Below, one piece after another: positions 22,039-33,351 of a stretch of 64,000 nt of DNA (positions within the stretch are counted from its first letter, which is position 1; every line of letters begins with the position of its first letter). Location of the stretch: NCBI GenBank assembly GCA_025618425.1, contig CM046844.1, positions 11,768,058 to 11,832,057 of the forward strand. The letters run 5' to 3'. A model generated the notes under the pieces. It saw only the letters and a program-made list of their open reading frames with translations, was not told where the DNA came from and ran no database searches. This DNA comes from Heliocidaris tuberculata. Its lineage: Eukaryota; Echinodermata; Echinoidea; Camarodonta; Echinometridae. The translations under genes and the position numbers were made by a program.

Positions 22039-23920
22039 AGGGCTAACAAATAAATGTCGGGGAAGAAAAAAATTCTTTCATAAGTACAATTACAGAAATG
22101 CTTCTTGTATCCTAAATTTTGTGGAAGCTCTCAATTATGGATTTTTTTCCTTTTAATCAATATTCAGTGTGTATATTTTGCTAGTAGTAGTAGAAGAGAA
22201 ATAATTTTTGTGAATTGGAGTTGGTCCTATGCAAACTGGAGTAAAATCAACGCGTCATTACAGTGAAAAGTTTATTTCCATTACTATCAATATACCAAAA
22301 TGACTGAAGTCGATTATTGTGATATAAAGGCAGAGGCTCTAAAATCACAGACATTTACATGTACAATACATCTTATAGACAATTGAATTGGCATTATTTA
22401 TTTTTGCATTTGGTGCAGCTACATTTGAATTGCAATATGACATGTTTTAACAATGCATACAGCATTCGCAATTACATGGGTGCATTCTGCACAATATCTG
22501 ATTTTTTTTAATTTCTAAAAATAACTTTCTGTGTAAAAAGAAATCAACACGTTTCAAATCAAGTTCTACAACTCTTTTTCACTTGTTATTTTCTTTTGAA
22601 AAAATAAAGCATTTCTAACTTATAGAAAGAGCTTCGTTTTTTCTCAGTAAGAATACTGTGATCAAAGTTCTATTCAGCATTTCAAATGAAAGAACTAAAT
22701 AAATGACGTTGACAATCAGATTTTAAGAAAGATCATTTCTGTGCTTATTGTGTGGGAAAAATCTACAAAATTTTAGCTACAAAGGGCCTGATGGGCATGC
22801 CTATTGCAAATGTACCTTGACAACAACGTCGGACTACCACGCCGAACAACAAATGCTTTTTACACCTCTTTAAAGCATTAACCCACTTGTCACTACTCCT
22901 TGATAGGGGTAGTTCGACGGGGATTTGTTTCCTTAGAACGGAGTTGGCGGGGAGGGGGGGGGGGCGGGCATCATTTAAGGAGTGGTAACATCAGGTTTTG
23001 TCTAGAATCTTATGTAGATGTATGCGTGATTGTTCATTGATTGAGAGCCACAGTTGACAGATTATATTTCGTATGTACAGTGGAACCTCATTATACATGT
23101 AAGAACCTCCCTAGGACAAAGGAAATTACCTTGTTGTCTTGAAATCTTGGTTTATATCAGGTTTATATCAGGGCTAAAGAACAGTAGAAACCAAAGAAGT
23201 TTGAAACCGGCATATTAAAGTGTACCAATCATCTGAAAAAATAATTTGTGTACAGCTAGAAAGTATAAAGTCAACCTCAAAGAACTTTGTCTGGTATTCT
23301 ATAGGTCCACAGTTAATGAGTATGAAGGAAATAAAAGATAACATGAAAATGCTCGCGCGGAACTGAACTCAGAGTTTGGTTCCGCTCGAGCCTTTACCTT
23401 GATGAGCGCGTATGGGTGCGTCGAGTAGTCTACTCACGAGTCGCTTTTACGCTTATAGAGAGTGTAATTAAAATTGCAATATCTCTTTATAGAATTAATA
23501 TTTGAAGCCCATATTTTGAATATAGTATAATGACATGCAACCTCTAACATACAGAGGAAAATTATTTTTGGTGATTGGTACCTTTTAATCTTGACAAAGA
23601 GTTTGTTCTAATACGTGTAGTGTTCTTCAGAATGAGGTTCCTCGGTACATACCGGTAACACACAAAGAAACCCAAAGAAACCCAAAGAATTAAGAAGAGG
23701 GAAAGTGTACTAAAAGAGAAGGGTACGAGAGACAGAATCAAGATATTGAGAGAAAGAGTGTGTGAGAACTATAATTTGAGTGATACATGTACATCAGTTG
23801 GTCATTTGGTCATAAATGGCATGGGGACAGAATCTATTCATATGTGGAGAAAGGTCATCTGAAGTTCCCACCCCGAGCACAGTTCATGGCATCAAAGCTG
23901 GATCAGGGGGGGTCTGTTTG
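22039..23920. other. Intergenic stretch between FEM1-like copies 1 and 2
   Basis: No coding region is recognised. A G run lies near 22,950 and short partial repeats near 23,660 (CACAAAGAAACCCAAAGAAA). It is otherwise ordinary AT-rich sequence. Confidence 0.4.
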
Positions 23921-23929
23921 CTAGTCATA

Positions 23930-24450
23930 TTAGGACCGCTATTCATAATGACAGCTATTCATAAGGACCGCTATTCATAATGACAGCTATTCATAAGGAC
24001 TGCTATTCATAATGGAGAAAGGGCTCATTCATAAGGGTCATTATTCATAAAAACTGCTATTCATAATAGAAGAGGGTTGCTATTCATAATACGGTATGAG
24101 GGTATAGTGACCCTCATTTTGTGTTGTGAATAGCGACCCCCTTCTATTATGAGTAGTGACCTTCTGTTATAAATAGGGACCCTCTTCTATTATAAATAGC
24201 GACCCTCTTCTATTATGAATAGTGACCCTCTTCTCGTATTATGAATAGTGGTCCTTGTTAGTAATTACCCTCATTTTGACTAAGGAATAGCGACCCTCAT
24301 CTCACATTATGAATAGCGGTCTTTATGAATAATGGTCCTTATGACTATGAATAGTAACCCCCTTTCTGTTCTATGAATAGCAGACCTTCAGATATAGGAA
24401 CTTAGGCCTACACGTTCTGAATAGCAGTCCTCTATGACTAGCGGTCCTTA
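23930..24450. repeat. Foldback minisatellite of CTATTCATAA units
   Basis: From about 23,937 to 24,090 the + strand repeats (G)CTATTCATAATG/AGG. From about 24,125 to 24,450 it repeats the reverse complement TTATGAATAG(C/T). The two halves form a large imperfect palindrome centred near 24,100. There is no spacer regularity of a CRISPR kind. Confidence 0.85.
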
Positions 24451-24802
24451 TCACTAGATCAAGGGGGAACTCTGCTGTTCGTCGCCCACATTACTGGGAA
24501 TAAAAACTGAGTCAACATTCTTGCTTGAAACACTGAACAAAAACGTTGCATTGTGTGCGACATTTCAAAGCAAAAGACGGGTACCGGTGCTAGACAAGAA
24601 AGATTCGTCATCAACATCACGAGGATATAGGCCTTTTTATTTCAGTGGCCTACATGTGGCTTTCATATTCATACCTTAAAATTGGGGTGGTAATATATAA
24701 ATAAAATTAAGTAGTACATGTCATACACCTCTTCAGTTATTGTGATTTGGTTTTTAAAGAAGTTGTTCTAATCGTTTTCTTTTTTATGTATCTGTGTGGC
24801 AG

Positions 24803-24857
24803 GAAACACTCTGAAGATGCAGCCTGTAGCCCTTGTTGAAGCTGAGAGAAAAAGACA
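24803..24857 (+). promoter_or_regulatory. 5' leader after splice acceptor of FEM1-like copy 2
   Basis: The acceptor TATCTGTGTGGCAG ends at 24,802. The following GAAACACTCTGAAGATGCAG aligns with the leader of copy 1 and with 31,852 onward. The coding ATG comes 55 bp later. Confidence 0.5.
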
Positions 24858-26732
24858 ATGATGGCTACATTTACTTGCAGCAGTGAGGACTCTCCTTCAG
24901 ACCCAGGGGTTGACTTGGCCACTTTGATTATGAACGGGCAAGTGAGTGAAGAAGTGTTGAGACTGTATGCTTCAAGAGGTCAAATTGATGAAACGAACTA
25001 TTGTGATCAAACACCATTGATGATTGCCTGCGTGTTAGGTCTTAGGGATGAAGCAAAATTCTTATTAGAAAATGGAGCTGACCCCTTTTCTACTTGCTTG
25101 AAGGGCAACACACCCATGCATTATGCGTGCATGAGAGAAGAACTGATTGAAGGGGATCTGAATGATATGATATGTGTCAGACATAGGCCTGATTATAGTG
25201 TGATTACGGATAAGATCCATATCATCAAACTTCTTTTAAGATACGGGGCACCTGCTTACACGGACAACTTTGATGGATCGAGTCCACTCTGTGTAGCTGC
25301 CCTCTGCAGGTTGACGGATGTTGTTGAATTCTTCTTGGATAATGACCGTATTCCTGAGAAATTCAAGATCAAAGCCATGGAAATACTTGGAGTATCACAA
25401 GCTACCCTATGTGAGGATCCCAATTTTGAAGATGCATTTTGCTCTTTCTCTAGGGCTCTATCCTTTAAAGAAGATGCAAGTTTTCAAAATGTACAATCTG
25501 AGGAATCAGCACTAGCAGTTTGTTTCTCAAAGGTCTCCTGGAAAGAATGCCACACAAAAAGAGAAATTGAGTCGATCGAGGATTCTGAAGTTGCTTTGAA
25601 GGTCCATGCTTTTTTGGTCGGGGAAAGACTATTTCCCCGAAGTCTCAAGAAGACGTGTCTCTATCCCTCTCTGGTTAGTTTGGCCGAAGATATGTTCAAT
25701 GCAGAAATGTTGGAAGGAGGCTTTGGAGTATTATCTTGCGCTCTTGGTTTTGAAAATAAAGACTACCTGAAGCTGGGATTAGTAGCATCTTTCCTAGCCA
25801 ATAAATGGAGAGCATTTGCAAAAATGGACAAGAAATTAAGACCTATAAACCTTCATTGCGCAAGGGATTTGTTGTGTGCGTATGAACCAGTTCTTACCAA
25901 TGTAGAAATAAACTATCTAACAGACAGTAGTAAGTCCCTAATAGAAAGCTTTGTTAGAATATTATTCGATGAGGCCTTCCACTGCTCAACTGGCGACTTC
26001 TTAAAATCCACACTTCAAGCAGAAGAGAAGTCATTGAGGGTCATCCGAGGTAGAATTCGTAGGGAGAACCCTTACGAGTATCCTAAGTTGTCATCAGCGA
26101 CGTTCAAAATCATGAAGCTTCTTGTAGGCAACTTGAGTGCTGATGTAGACTTCACGTCCCTTCTTAGAATAAAGTATGTAATTCTGAATGCCCTATTCTC
26201 TGATAGTGTTTCATATAAGGATAGCAGTGGCAAAACAGTACTCCATTTGGTGGCATGCTGTGTTTCCGCAGTAGACCTAGACTATCTCCAAGCTCTGGCA
26301 AGGGCCTTTGTTCGGCATGGATGTCCGATAGATGTGGTGAATGAAGCTGGTGAAACTGCCAGTGATATGTTAGAAAAGGATGTGATGTATGACCATGAGA
26401 GTGACCCATTACTTCTGACATTGGTGAGTCCACCAACCACATTACTACGACTGGAAGAGATAGCTTCCAGAGCAATCTTGCGACACAATATCCCCTACCA
26501 GACGCTACCTGCAAGCATAATTGACGTAATAGAAGGTGGATTTAGGGACTTTGACTTCGAATTAGGTGCATGTAGTGAAGACTTGGAAGGAGGTAGTGGG
26601 GACTTGGAAAGTGGTGATGAGGACTTGCATAGTGGTAGTGACTTGGAAAGAAGTAGTGAGGACTCCGGTAGTGAGGACTCAGATAGTGAGGACTTAGGTG
26701 GTGATGGTTCAGGTAGTGAGGACGAGGACTGA
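24858..26732 (+). CDS. FEM1-like ankyrin-repeat protein with acidic tail (copy 2)
   Basis: Single coding exon for 624 aa, co-linear with copy 1 and sharing, by eye, well over half its residues. It has the same order: N-terminal ankyrin repeats (CDQTPLMIACVLGL, GNTPMHYACM, then a repeat beginning FDGSSPL), linker helix (FKIKAMEILGVSQATL), FEM1 core (REIESIEDSEVALKVHAFLV), C-terminal ankyrin repeats (SSGKTVLHLVA, VRHGCPIDVV) and a VHL-box-like end (LEEIASRAILRHNIPYQTLP). The last ~65 residues are Gly/Ser/Asp/Glu repeats, encoded by a degenerate GGTAGTGAGGACTTG-type minisatellite and longer than in copy 1. Two adjacent ATGs start the frame; the second aligns with copy 1. Substrate-receptor function is inferred from the family. 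Confidence 0.87.
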   Translation: MMATFTCSSEDSPSDPGVDLATLIMNGQVSEEVLRLYASRGQIDETNYCDQTPLMIACVLGLRDEAKFLLENGADPFSTCLKGNTPMHYACMREELIEGDLNDMICVRHRPDYSVITDKIHIIKLLLRYGAPAYTDNFDGSSPLCVAALCRLTDVVEFFLDNDRIPEKFKIKAMEILGVSQATLCEDPNFEDAFCSFSRALSFKEDASFQNVQSEESALAVCFSKVSWKECHTKREIESIEDSEVALKVHAFLVGERLFPRSLKKTCLYPSLVSLAEDMFNAEMLEGGFGVLSCALGFENKDYLKLGLVASFLANKWRAFAKMDKKLRPINLHCARDLLCAYEPVLTNVEINYLTDSSKSLIESFVRILFDEAFHCSTGDFLKSTLQAEEKSLRVIRGRIRRENPYEYPKLSSATFKIMKLLVGNLSADVDFTSLLRIKYVILNALFSDSVSYKDSSGKTVLHLVACCVSAVDLDYLQALARAFVRHGCPIDVVNEAGETASDMLEKDVMYDHESDPLLLTLVSPPTTLLRLEEIASRAILRHNIPYQTLPASIIDVIEGGFRDFDFELGACSEDLEGGSGDLESGDEDLHSGSDLERSSEDSGSEDSDSEDLGGDGSGSEDED

Positions 26733-26884
26733 TTCCACTCCGTGTCACATGAATTCATGGAAGATGCATTTGGCAACTTGGATTAACTGCGCTGTTAGCT
26801 TACCACATTCTTCCTGCCATTTCATGGCTTTGATAAAAAAAATTAAATTTTGAAAGTTATGTTGCTTTGTGACTTGTGGTTTGT

Positions 26885-26926
26885 CCCCCTCCCCCTCCCT
26901 CCCCCTCCCTCTCCCTCTCTCTCCTA
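26885..26926. repeat. C/T-rich simple repeat 3' of FEM1-like copy 2
   Basis: CCCCCTCCCTCCCCCTCCCT followed by CTCC repeats. It lies just beyond the probable 3' UTR. Confidence 0.7.
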
Positions 26927-27117
26927 TTGGAAATCTCTATTGTCCCAGACAATTGCTATGCTTTTTGTACCCTAAACTAAAATTGAGCCAGTAAGGGGCA
27001 TCTGAGAGTTTCAGTATTGGCCGGGAAAAGACACTGTATTGCTATGATCACGGGATTGCTATAAAGCCATGATGACAACCTTAATTATTGATTCTGAATA
27101 TTCATATGTGTGGCAGT

Positions 27118-27262
27118 GTTGTAGTGCCTTGATGCGCGGCCTTGCATGGCCTTAAGGCACCTTAATGCGTGTTTTTTTTCAATGCCTTGGCCTTGGACTT
27201 TGATGCCTTGGCCTTTGGCATGCTTTGGCCTTGGCCTTGAGGGGACCAAGCCTTGATAATTT
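27118..27262. repeat. (CCTTGG)n minisatellite, copy 1
   Basis: Degenerate CCTTGGCCTTGGAC and TGCCTTGGCCTTTGG units following GTGTTGTAGTGCCTTGATGC. A related, more regular run lies at 30,779-30,900 and ends with TGCCTTGACTACAACACTG. The shared flank (AGTGTTGTAG) is in the opposite orientation. Confidence 0.7.
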
Positions 27263-27457
27263 CTATAAAATTTCAAGGCATTTTCAAGGCATTTGGAACT
27301 TTCCTATTTTTGGAAGTAAATCTTTTAAAAAAAATAATGATTTTGGTTATTTTGAGCATTAACACTATATCATGTAGCTAATAAAAGATCTACATGTTTT
27401 ACAACTTAATGATAAATATGACAGAATGATGATCATGATGATGGTGATAATGATGAC

Positions 27458-27460
<3 letters not shown>

Positions 27461-27488
<28 letters not shown>

Positions 27489-27600
27489 TTAATAATAATA
27501 ACACTAAGACAGTAATAATAATAATAATAATAAACTTGATGATGATGATAATGATAATAATGAGGATACTACATGATGATGATGATGATAACAGTAATAC
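27461..27600. repeat. (AAT)n / (GAT)n microsatellite
   Basis: Runs of AATAATAAT, interrupted by GATGATGAT-rich segments. The Ile/Leu-rich minus-strand frame over it is an artefact. Confidence 0.85.
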
Positions 27601-28429
27601 TGTATGAAATACAGGAGCAGATTTTAATGAAATGTACTTGCATAAATTTCTGGTCTTTCTGTGAACATTTTGTAAGTTAGAACAAAGTATTTGCAACTTT
27701 AGTGAATTTGGTCAATGACTTCTCCTATAATTAATTCCCTTGTCTTATGCAAAAACTGGTACTAAGTTTCAGCTATAGGCCTACATATGTTTCTGTGTAC
27801 TTTTTTGTCAGGGTGCACTTGAATGGGGAGCAAAAACAATTTAAGAAAGAGGAAAGGTAGAACAGGAAAAAATGTATGATTTTATTTTGGATTATATTTT
27901 TTAGGACATAAGATGCAAGTGATTTTATAAAGCCTATTCGCTTTGCTCCTTCACATAGCGTTTTAATTTCATGCCCAAATATACATATATATTATGATAG
28001 AGGTTAGAAACGGCTTTTCAAAATGTTCAAACTAATTTTAAAGAGAAGAAGTGTAACTCTTGTTGCCATGGTTGCCTTTCTCCCTAATATACGTGAAGGC
28101 TTTTAAAGTTCATCACCCTCTTTTTGAGTATTTTGCCCCTAATATAGGTTTAAAGCTAAAATAGCACTTGCAAAGGTTGTAAGAAATCTCAACTTTTGTT
28201 TGACCTTGACTAAATTCCTTGACAAGAATTCTGGATTTTCATGAATTTGACGCCCCATTTGACAAAATGTTAATCAGTGTACATAATTCAAAAGTGTATA
28301 TCGCTTGATTGCAGTACTCCTTTGGAAATTTTCTCAAAGCGAATAGAAATTGAACTTTTGAGGATTAAAAGTGCAAAAAAAAAAAAAAAAAAATCTACTG
28401 CTCGGTTGCTTTGCTCCCTCGCTTGTAAA

Positions 28430-29997
28430 GTTTTTTTTTTTTTTTTTTCTTTTCATAATTTTTTTATTCCTTGATTCAGTTTTTCAAAACGAATAATTAC
28501 AAATTAAGCATTAATTACACAATATAATTCAACATGGCAATAAACACAATACAAATTATATATTTCCATAACGTGCCATCCATAAATAAACAACAATAGT
28601 ACAATTTAACTGAACAAGGTATAGATTAAAACCTGATAGGTGCAAATTCAAAGTATATAGGGCAATTGTAATAATGAATATAATTTCTTTAAAACTGTTT
28701 GTGATATTATCGTGTATGTCCTCCTTCCGTCCAACATTCAAAATAATTCCATTTCTTTAGATGTAGACTTAACTTATTTCGAGCTATTGCCTTTTTATGT
28801 TCATTATCCTTACTTTCTAAAAGTGCATTATAGATTTCTTTCTTTGTTGGGGGCGTTCCTTTTGATCTCGCATTGTATATCATATACTTTATGAGCATAA
28901 TCAAGTGGTTGATATACATGTGCTTTTCTGATTTTCCATCTAACCCAACCAAAATCTCCTCCCATTTTAAAGTATCGAAGTGCATCAATTTCATTTGTTC
29001 CCCTATTTCTTGCCACAATTTTTTAACAAATTGACAATTCATAAATAAGTGGTTGTATACCTCAATTTCCTTTCCACAGAAAGAACATAAGTTAGATGAT
29101 ATATAGCCAAACTGATACAGTTTATCATTGCAATATAGGATACTGTGTAATAATCTAAACTGAAATTCACGTAATTTACCATCTAAAGGGCATAATCTCG
29201 GGGTCAAAAAGGAAGTCGCAATAAAATGTGCTATTTCCGCGTGTCTAAACGCAAATTTTTCCTTTATATTATCTATAAAGATTTTATAACATAATTTAGA
29301 AGTCAGTCCTTCATATGGTATTATTCTATCGCTTACTTTATACATTAATTCCGAGTAATCGATCGTGTCATTTATCTTTTCGTCTTTTTTCCTTTTCTCT
29401 TTCATATTCATCGGCAATGCAGAATAAATGCTACTAATGTAGAATAAATCGTTGGCATCAAGACCTTTTTGTAAAAAATAGCTAACTGGCCTTAAATGGC
29501 CTTCTTTATCTACAACATGCTTAATTTGATATATATTAGCCTCAAATAGTTTCCTATTAAATAGCGTTTTCCGGCCAAAACGGATTAAAGTATTATTAAA
29601 AATCATTTGATTTCCTAAGTTACTAGTAATAATTCTGTTCTCTCTTAAGTCATGCCAAATATTCAAATATTCCAAGTACAATGGAGGCGCCTGAATATGA
29701 AAATTTTTCATATCATAGTCACATAAAAATATAAATCTTCCTCCAATTGACTGGAATATATAGTCAAAATATTTTTTCCATTTCATATTACTGTCTTCAT
29801 AGATTAGTCTCTTAATCCACATTATTCTTTGTGCCTTAATCATATCTCTAAAATTCATCATTTTTAAACCTCCGTGATTATAAGTCAAATAAAGGATATT
29901 TCTTTTAATCTTATCATGACCTCTCCATATGAAATCAAAACTAATTTTTTCAACTTCTTTATAAACCCAAGTTGGTACCAATAATACAGAAGAGACA
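28430..29997 (-). mobile_element. 5'-truncated LINE (L1-like) fragment
   Basis: The minus strand carries an open frame of about 424 codons or slightly more (stop at 28,707), matching the C-terminal part of L1-type reverse transcriptase proteins. Near the start is KISFDFIWRGHDKIKRNILY, typical of the thumb/connector after the RT domain. Later a zinc-knuckle of zf-RVT type appears (CSFCGKEIEVYNHLFMNC, C-x2-C-x8-H-x4-C). The catalytic palm and the endonuclease are missing. A T tract at 28,431-28,449 is the poly-A tail of the element. The 5' break coincides with the CA/TA microsatellite at 30,008. The long uninterrupted frame suggests recent insertion. Confidence 0.85.
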
Positions 29998-30007
29998 TAT
30001 ATAAGTT

Positions 30008-30021
30008 ACGCACACACACAC

Positions 30022-30084
<63 letters not shown>

Positions 30085-30108
30085 AACATGTATATATATA
30101 TATATATT
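30008..30108. repeat. (CA)n(TA)n microsatellite
   Basis: About 50 bp of CACACA followed by about 45 bp of TATATA, at the 5' break of the LINE fragment. Confidence 0.95.
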
Positions 30109-30778
30109 TTTTTTTTTTCTTTCTTTTCCTCTGGGGTTGGGGGTAATTTCATTGTTTGCTCTGAGCTCCATAAAACCAAGACACGCCTCGATGGAGACTT
30201 TACATTCACTATTTTGGCAAGAGACCTAAAATTGTGAATTGGGCCTAACAGAAAAATCAACTGTAGAAAAGGGGCATTGTGGGTTTGAGAGCAGTGAAAT
30301 ATCTCTTGGTAAAGTCGTCATTAAAAATACATTCATAGAGCCTTGCATGACTTATTAACCACATTCAAGCTCCCAATCAAGCTTTGTTAAAGATAAAGTC
30401 CTGATATTTTAAGGAAGAACACTCCCTCTTTATTAGCTAGCTTACTTTCCTTGCTCACAAAAAATAACCAGTTAATTACAAGCTATTTATGTCCAGGAAG
30501 ATAATACTAATTAATGTACAAAGAGTAGGTCATGGAAAGGGGGTTATGAAAATTAATATATATATTTTTCCACCAGGTCTTTGTAGCTGCCACTTTTTTT
30601 TTAAGGTGTCCTTTTGTAATGACCCCCCCCCCCTTAAAACTGTTCAGCCACCCCTGCTGTCAGTTAGTTTTTGAAGGCAGTGCGTACTTTCTTTGTGTTT
30701 GTGTGATTGTGTTTGTATGTGTGTATGAAAGAGAGAGCCTCCGTCGTTGTATGTTCCTTTTCCCCTCTATTATTTAGT

Positions 30779-30900
30779 AATGCCATGGCCTTGGCCTTAG
30801 CCTTGGCCTTGAGGGTCAAAGCCTTGGCCTTGGCCTTGGCCTTGCTATTCAATGCCTTGGCCTTGGCCTTGGCCTTGAGGGTTTGTGCCTTGACTACAAC
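30779..30900. repeat. (CCTTGG)n minisatellite, copy 2
   Basis: CCTTGGCCTTAGCCTTGGCC and further hexamers, broken by GAGGGTCAAAG and CTATTCAATG. Related to 27,118-27,262. Confidence 0.8.
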
Positions 30901-31324
30901 ACTGATGTGTGGAAAGATTTGATGTATTAGGAAGATATTTCGATATGCATGATGTCATGATTTTAATTCAAAGACCGCAATTCTCAGCTTTGATAATGCC
31001 ATTTAATGGGTACTGAAGACATGTATTAGTTTTACAAAAAAATGATGATAAATAATGCTAATAACACTGCTGTAACACTTGAAAGAAGTCAACACATCTT
31101 TGTATCATGTTTGTACTCAATGCAAAATGAGAATTAGTTAATGTAAAAAAGGAGATGGCAGTAGAACCCATATTTGTTCCTTTTCTACTTTAAAAATATA
31201 CAGCCATATGCTTTCAACCATCATGATAACATTACTGTGATCCCATCAGTTCTCTATGCTTTTCGTTGTCAATATTTTTTATAAGTGCCATTTTATATTT
31301 ACTATGTTTTATTTTATTTTTTAA

Positions 31325-31374
31325 TTTTTTTTTTATTTTTCATTTTATTTTTATTTATTCATTTATTTCATTTA

Positions 31375-31408
<34 letters not shown>

Positions 31409-31440
31409 ATTTTTTAATTTTTTGGGTTTTTTTGGGGGGG
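31325..31440. repeat. T-rich (ATTT)n tract with G run
   Basis: ATTTATTTATTT repeats followed by TTTTTGGGGGGGGG. The Phe/Ile-rich frames here are artefacts. Confidence 0.8.
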
Positions 31441-31539
31441 GGCTTTGCTATACTTAAGTCATATTTTTGTTACATGTACATGTATTATGATAAACATAGT
31501 ATGTCATGATTTTATATAAGTAAACAGATTGTATTCAAT

Positions 31540-31680
31540 TTCATTTCATTCTGGAGGATAGAGTGGAATACGCCCCTCCACCGAATAAAATGAACATTAA
31601 AAGGGCTAAACAAATTTTAGGGCTTTAGGGAGGGGGGGGGGGACCGAATTCTCCGGCCCCCTTTGGACTTGAATTTGCTC
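31540..31680 (+). repeat. Duplicated FEM1-cluster flank, unoccupied TTAA site
   Basis: GTGGAATACGCCCCTCCACC, then TAAAATGAACATTAAAAGGG and CTAAACAAATTTTAGGGC. It is homologous to 21,580-22,060 (where a family A element occupies the TTAA) and to 34,540-34,680. This shows that intergenic DNA was duplicated along with the FEM1-like genes. Confidence 0.7.
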
Positions 31681-31947
31681 AGGCCCCCCATCCTTGTCAT
31701 TCTTAAAATCATATTCCACCAAAATTGTTCATGTCGGGATTTTTTTTTTGTTTTCATTCTGCCCTCCTGATTAATCTGGACATTAGTTTTAAAAAGATCG
31801 TACAGAAGTTGTTTTATTTAAGATCTAATTGTGTGTTCTTGTTCCTGACAGGAGACAACCAATGGATGTAGAATTTAGCCCCCCCCCCTCCCCCTTTTTT
31901 GTTGTTGTTGTTGTTTTTTGAGCTGAGATATAAGGACTATAGCATCC

Positions 31948-32353
31948 AAGGTTGCCAGAGTTGGCAGAATTCTGCTTTCTGGCAGAATTTTGACCGCTTT
32001 AGCATCTGGCATTATGCTAGGCATAATGACAAAATTTAGCAGAATTTTAGCATAATAGTGGTGTTTTTTTTTTTTTGTTGCTTGTCAGAGAATTTTCCAG
32101 TAAAAATACACCCCAAAAATGCTGATAACCTTTTTTTTTTTTTTTCGCTTGTCAGAGAATTTTCCGGTAAAAATACGGTAAAAATACACCCCCAAAAATG
32201 CTGATAACCTTTTTTTTTTTTTTTTTTTTTTTTTTGCTTGTCAGAGAATTATTTTTGAGTAAAATTTTGATTTAGCAGTAAAATTTTTGATTTTGCAGAA
32301 TTTTCGCTGCTCCCAAGCAGAATAGTATTTTTTTCGCTGGCCACACTGATACC
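31948..32353. mobile_element. GCTTGTCAGAGAATT repeat inserted in FEM1-like copy 3
   Basis: Begins AAGGTTGCCAGAGTTGGCAG and contains repeated GCTTGTCAGAGAATTTTCCA with T tracts and AAAATACACCCCAAAAATGC. A shorter copy lies at 38,637-38,912, and the GCTTGTCAGAGAATTATGG piece also follows the T tract at 35,831. Removing it joins the two halves of the copy 3 N-terminus. It has no terminal inverted repeat that I can define. Confidence 0.7.
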
Positions 32354-33351
32354 ATTGGGGAAACACCTTCAGACCCAACAGGTAACTTGGCCACTTTGAT
32401 TGTGAAGGGGGCAGTGGATGAAAATGACAGTGAGTGAAAAGGGTCAAATTGATGTACCAGACAATGATGGTCAAACACCATTGATGCTTCCTTGCTTACA
32501 TGGTCTTACAGATACTATAAATTTCTTATTAGCAAATAACTCCAACTCTGAGAGCTTAAAAGAGGGCAACACCCCTATGTATTATGCATGCATTTTAGAA
32601 CAACGGGCAGAAGAGGATTGTCTTGTCTGCAACATATCAAAATTCTATTAGATTGATAACTGCCAAGGTTGTAATAATCAAACTTCTTTTAAGTTGTGGG
32701 GCACTAGTTGTTCAGGACAACCTAGGCAACCTAGGTGGATGGAGTGCGTCCTCCCCGTAGCTGCTGATGGATTTCGTTGAAATCTTGTCTATGAATGATA
32801 TTCCTTTGGAGGTCAAGATCAATGTCTATGAAATACTGCGAGTGTCGCAAACTACTCTGGAAGAGAGACCCAATTTAAAGACACTATTCACTCTTTCTCT
32901 CGAACGATATCCGAGATGCAAATCTTCCAAAAATCCAAACAGAGACATTGGATATTGCCATGTGTTTCTCTAAGCTCTCCCTGAAGGAATGCCACGCTCA
33001 AGAGGAAATCAGTCAATCGAGCAATCTGTAGTTGCCACAGTGGCCCATACATTTTTGGTCGGGGAAAGGCAATTTCTCCCAAATCTCAAGAGGATGTATC
33101 TTTACCAATCTATAGCACGTTTTCCAAGAGATTCGTTTCATAAAGAAATGGTGGATGGCGGATTTCAAGTATTATCTTGTGTTCTTGGTTTTGAACATCA
33201 AGGTGACCTTGAGCTAGGATCAATAGCACATTACCTAGTTAATACCTGGGGATCATTTACGTACAAGGACAGAGACTAAGCATCTATGAGCCGTCAAAAG
33301 GCAAGGGCTTTCAGTGTGCGTATGAATCTGTTCTGACCAATGTAAACATAG

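Noticed and set aside
23930..24450. CRISPR-like array
   Set aside because: Units are short, spacing is irregular, orientation flips mid-way and the genome is animal; it is a foldback minisatellite.
28277..28474. 65-codon plus-strand frame
   Set aside because: Spans A and T tracts at the tail of the LINE fragment; no coding character.
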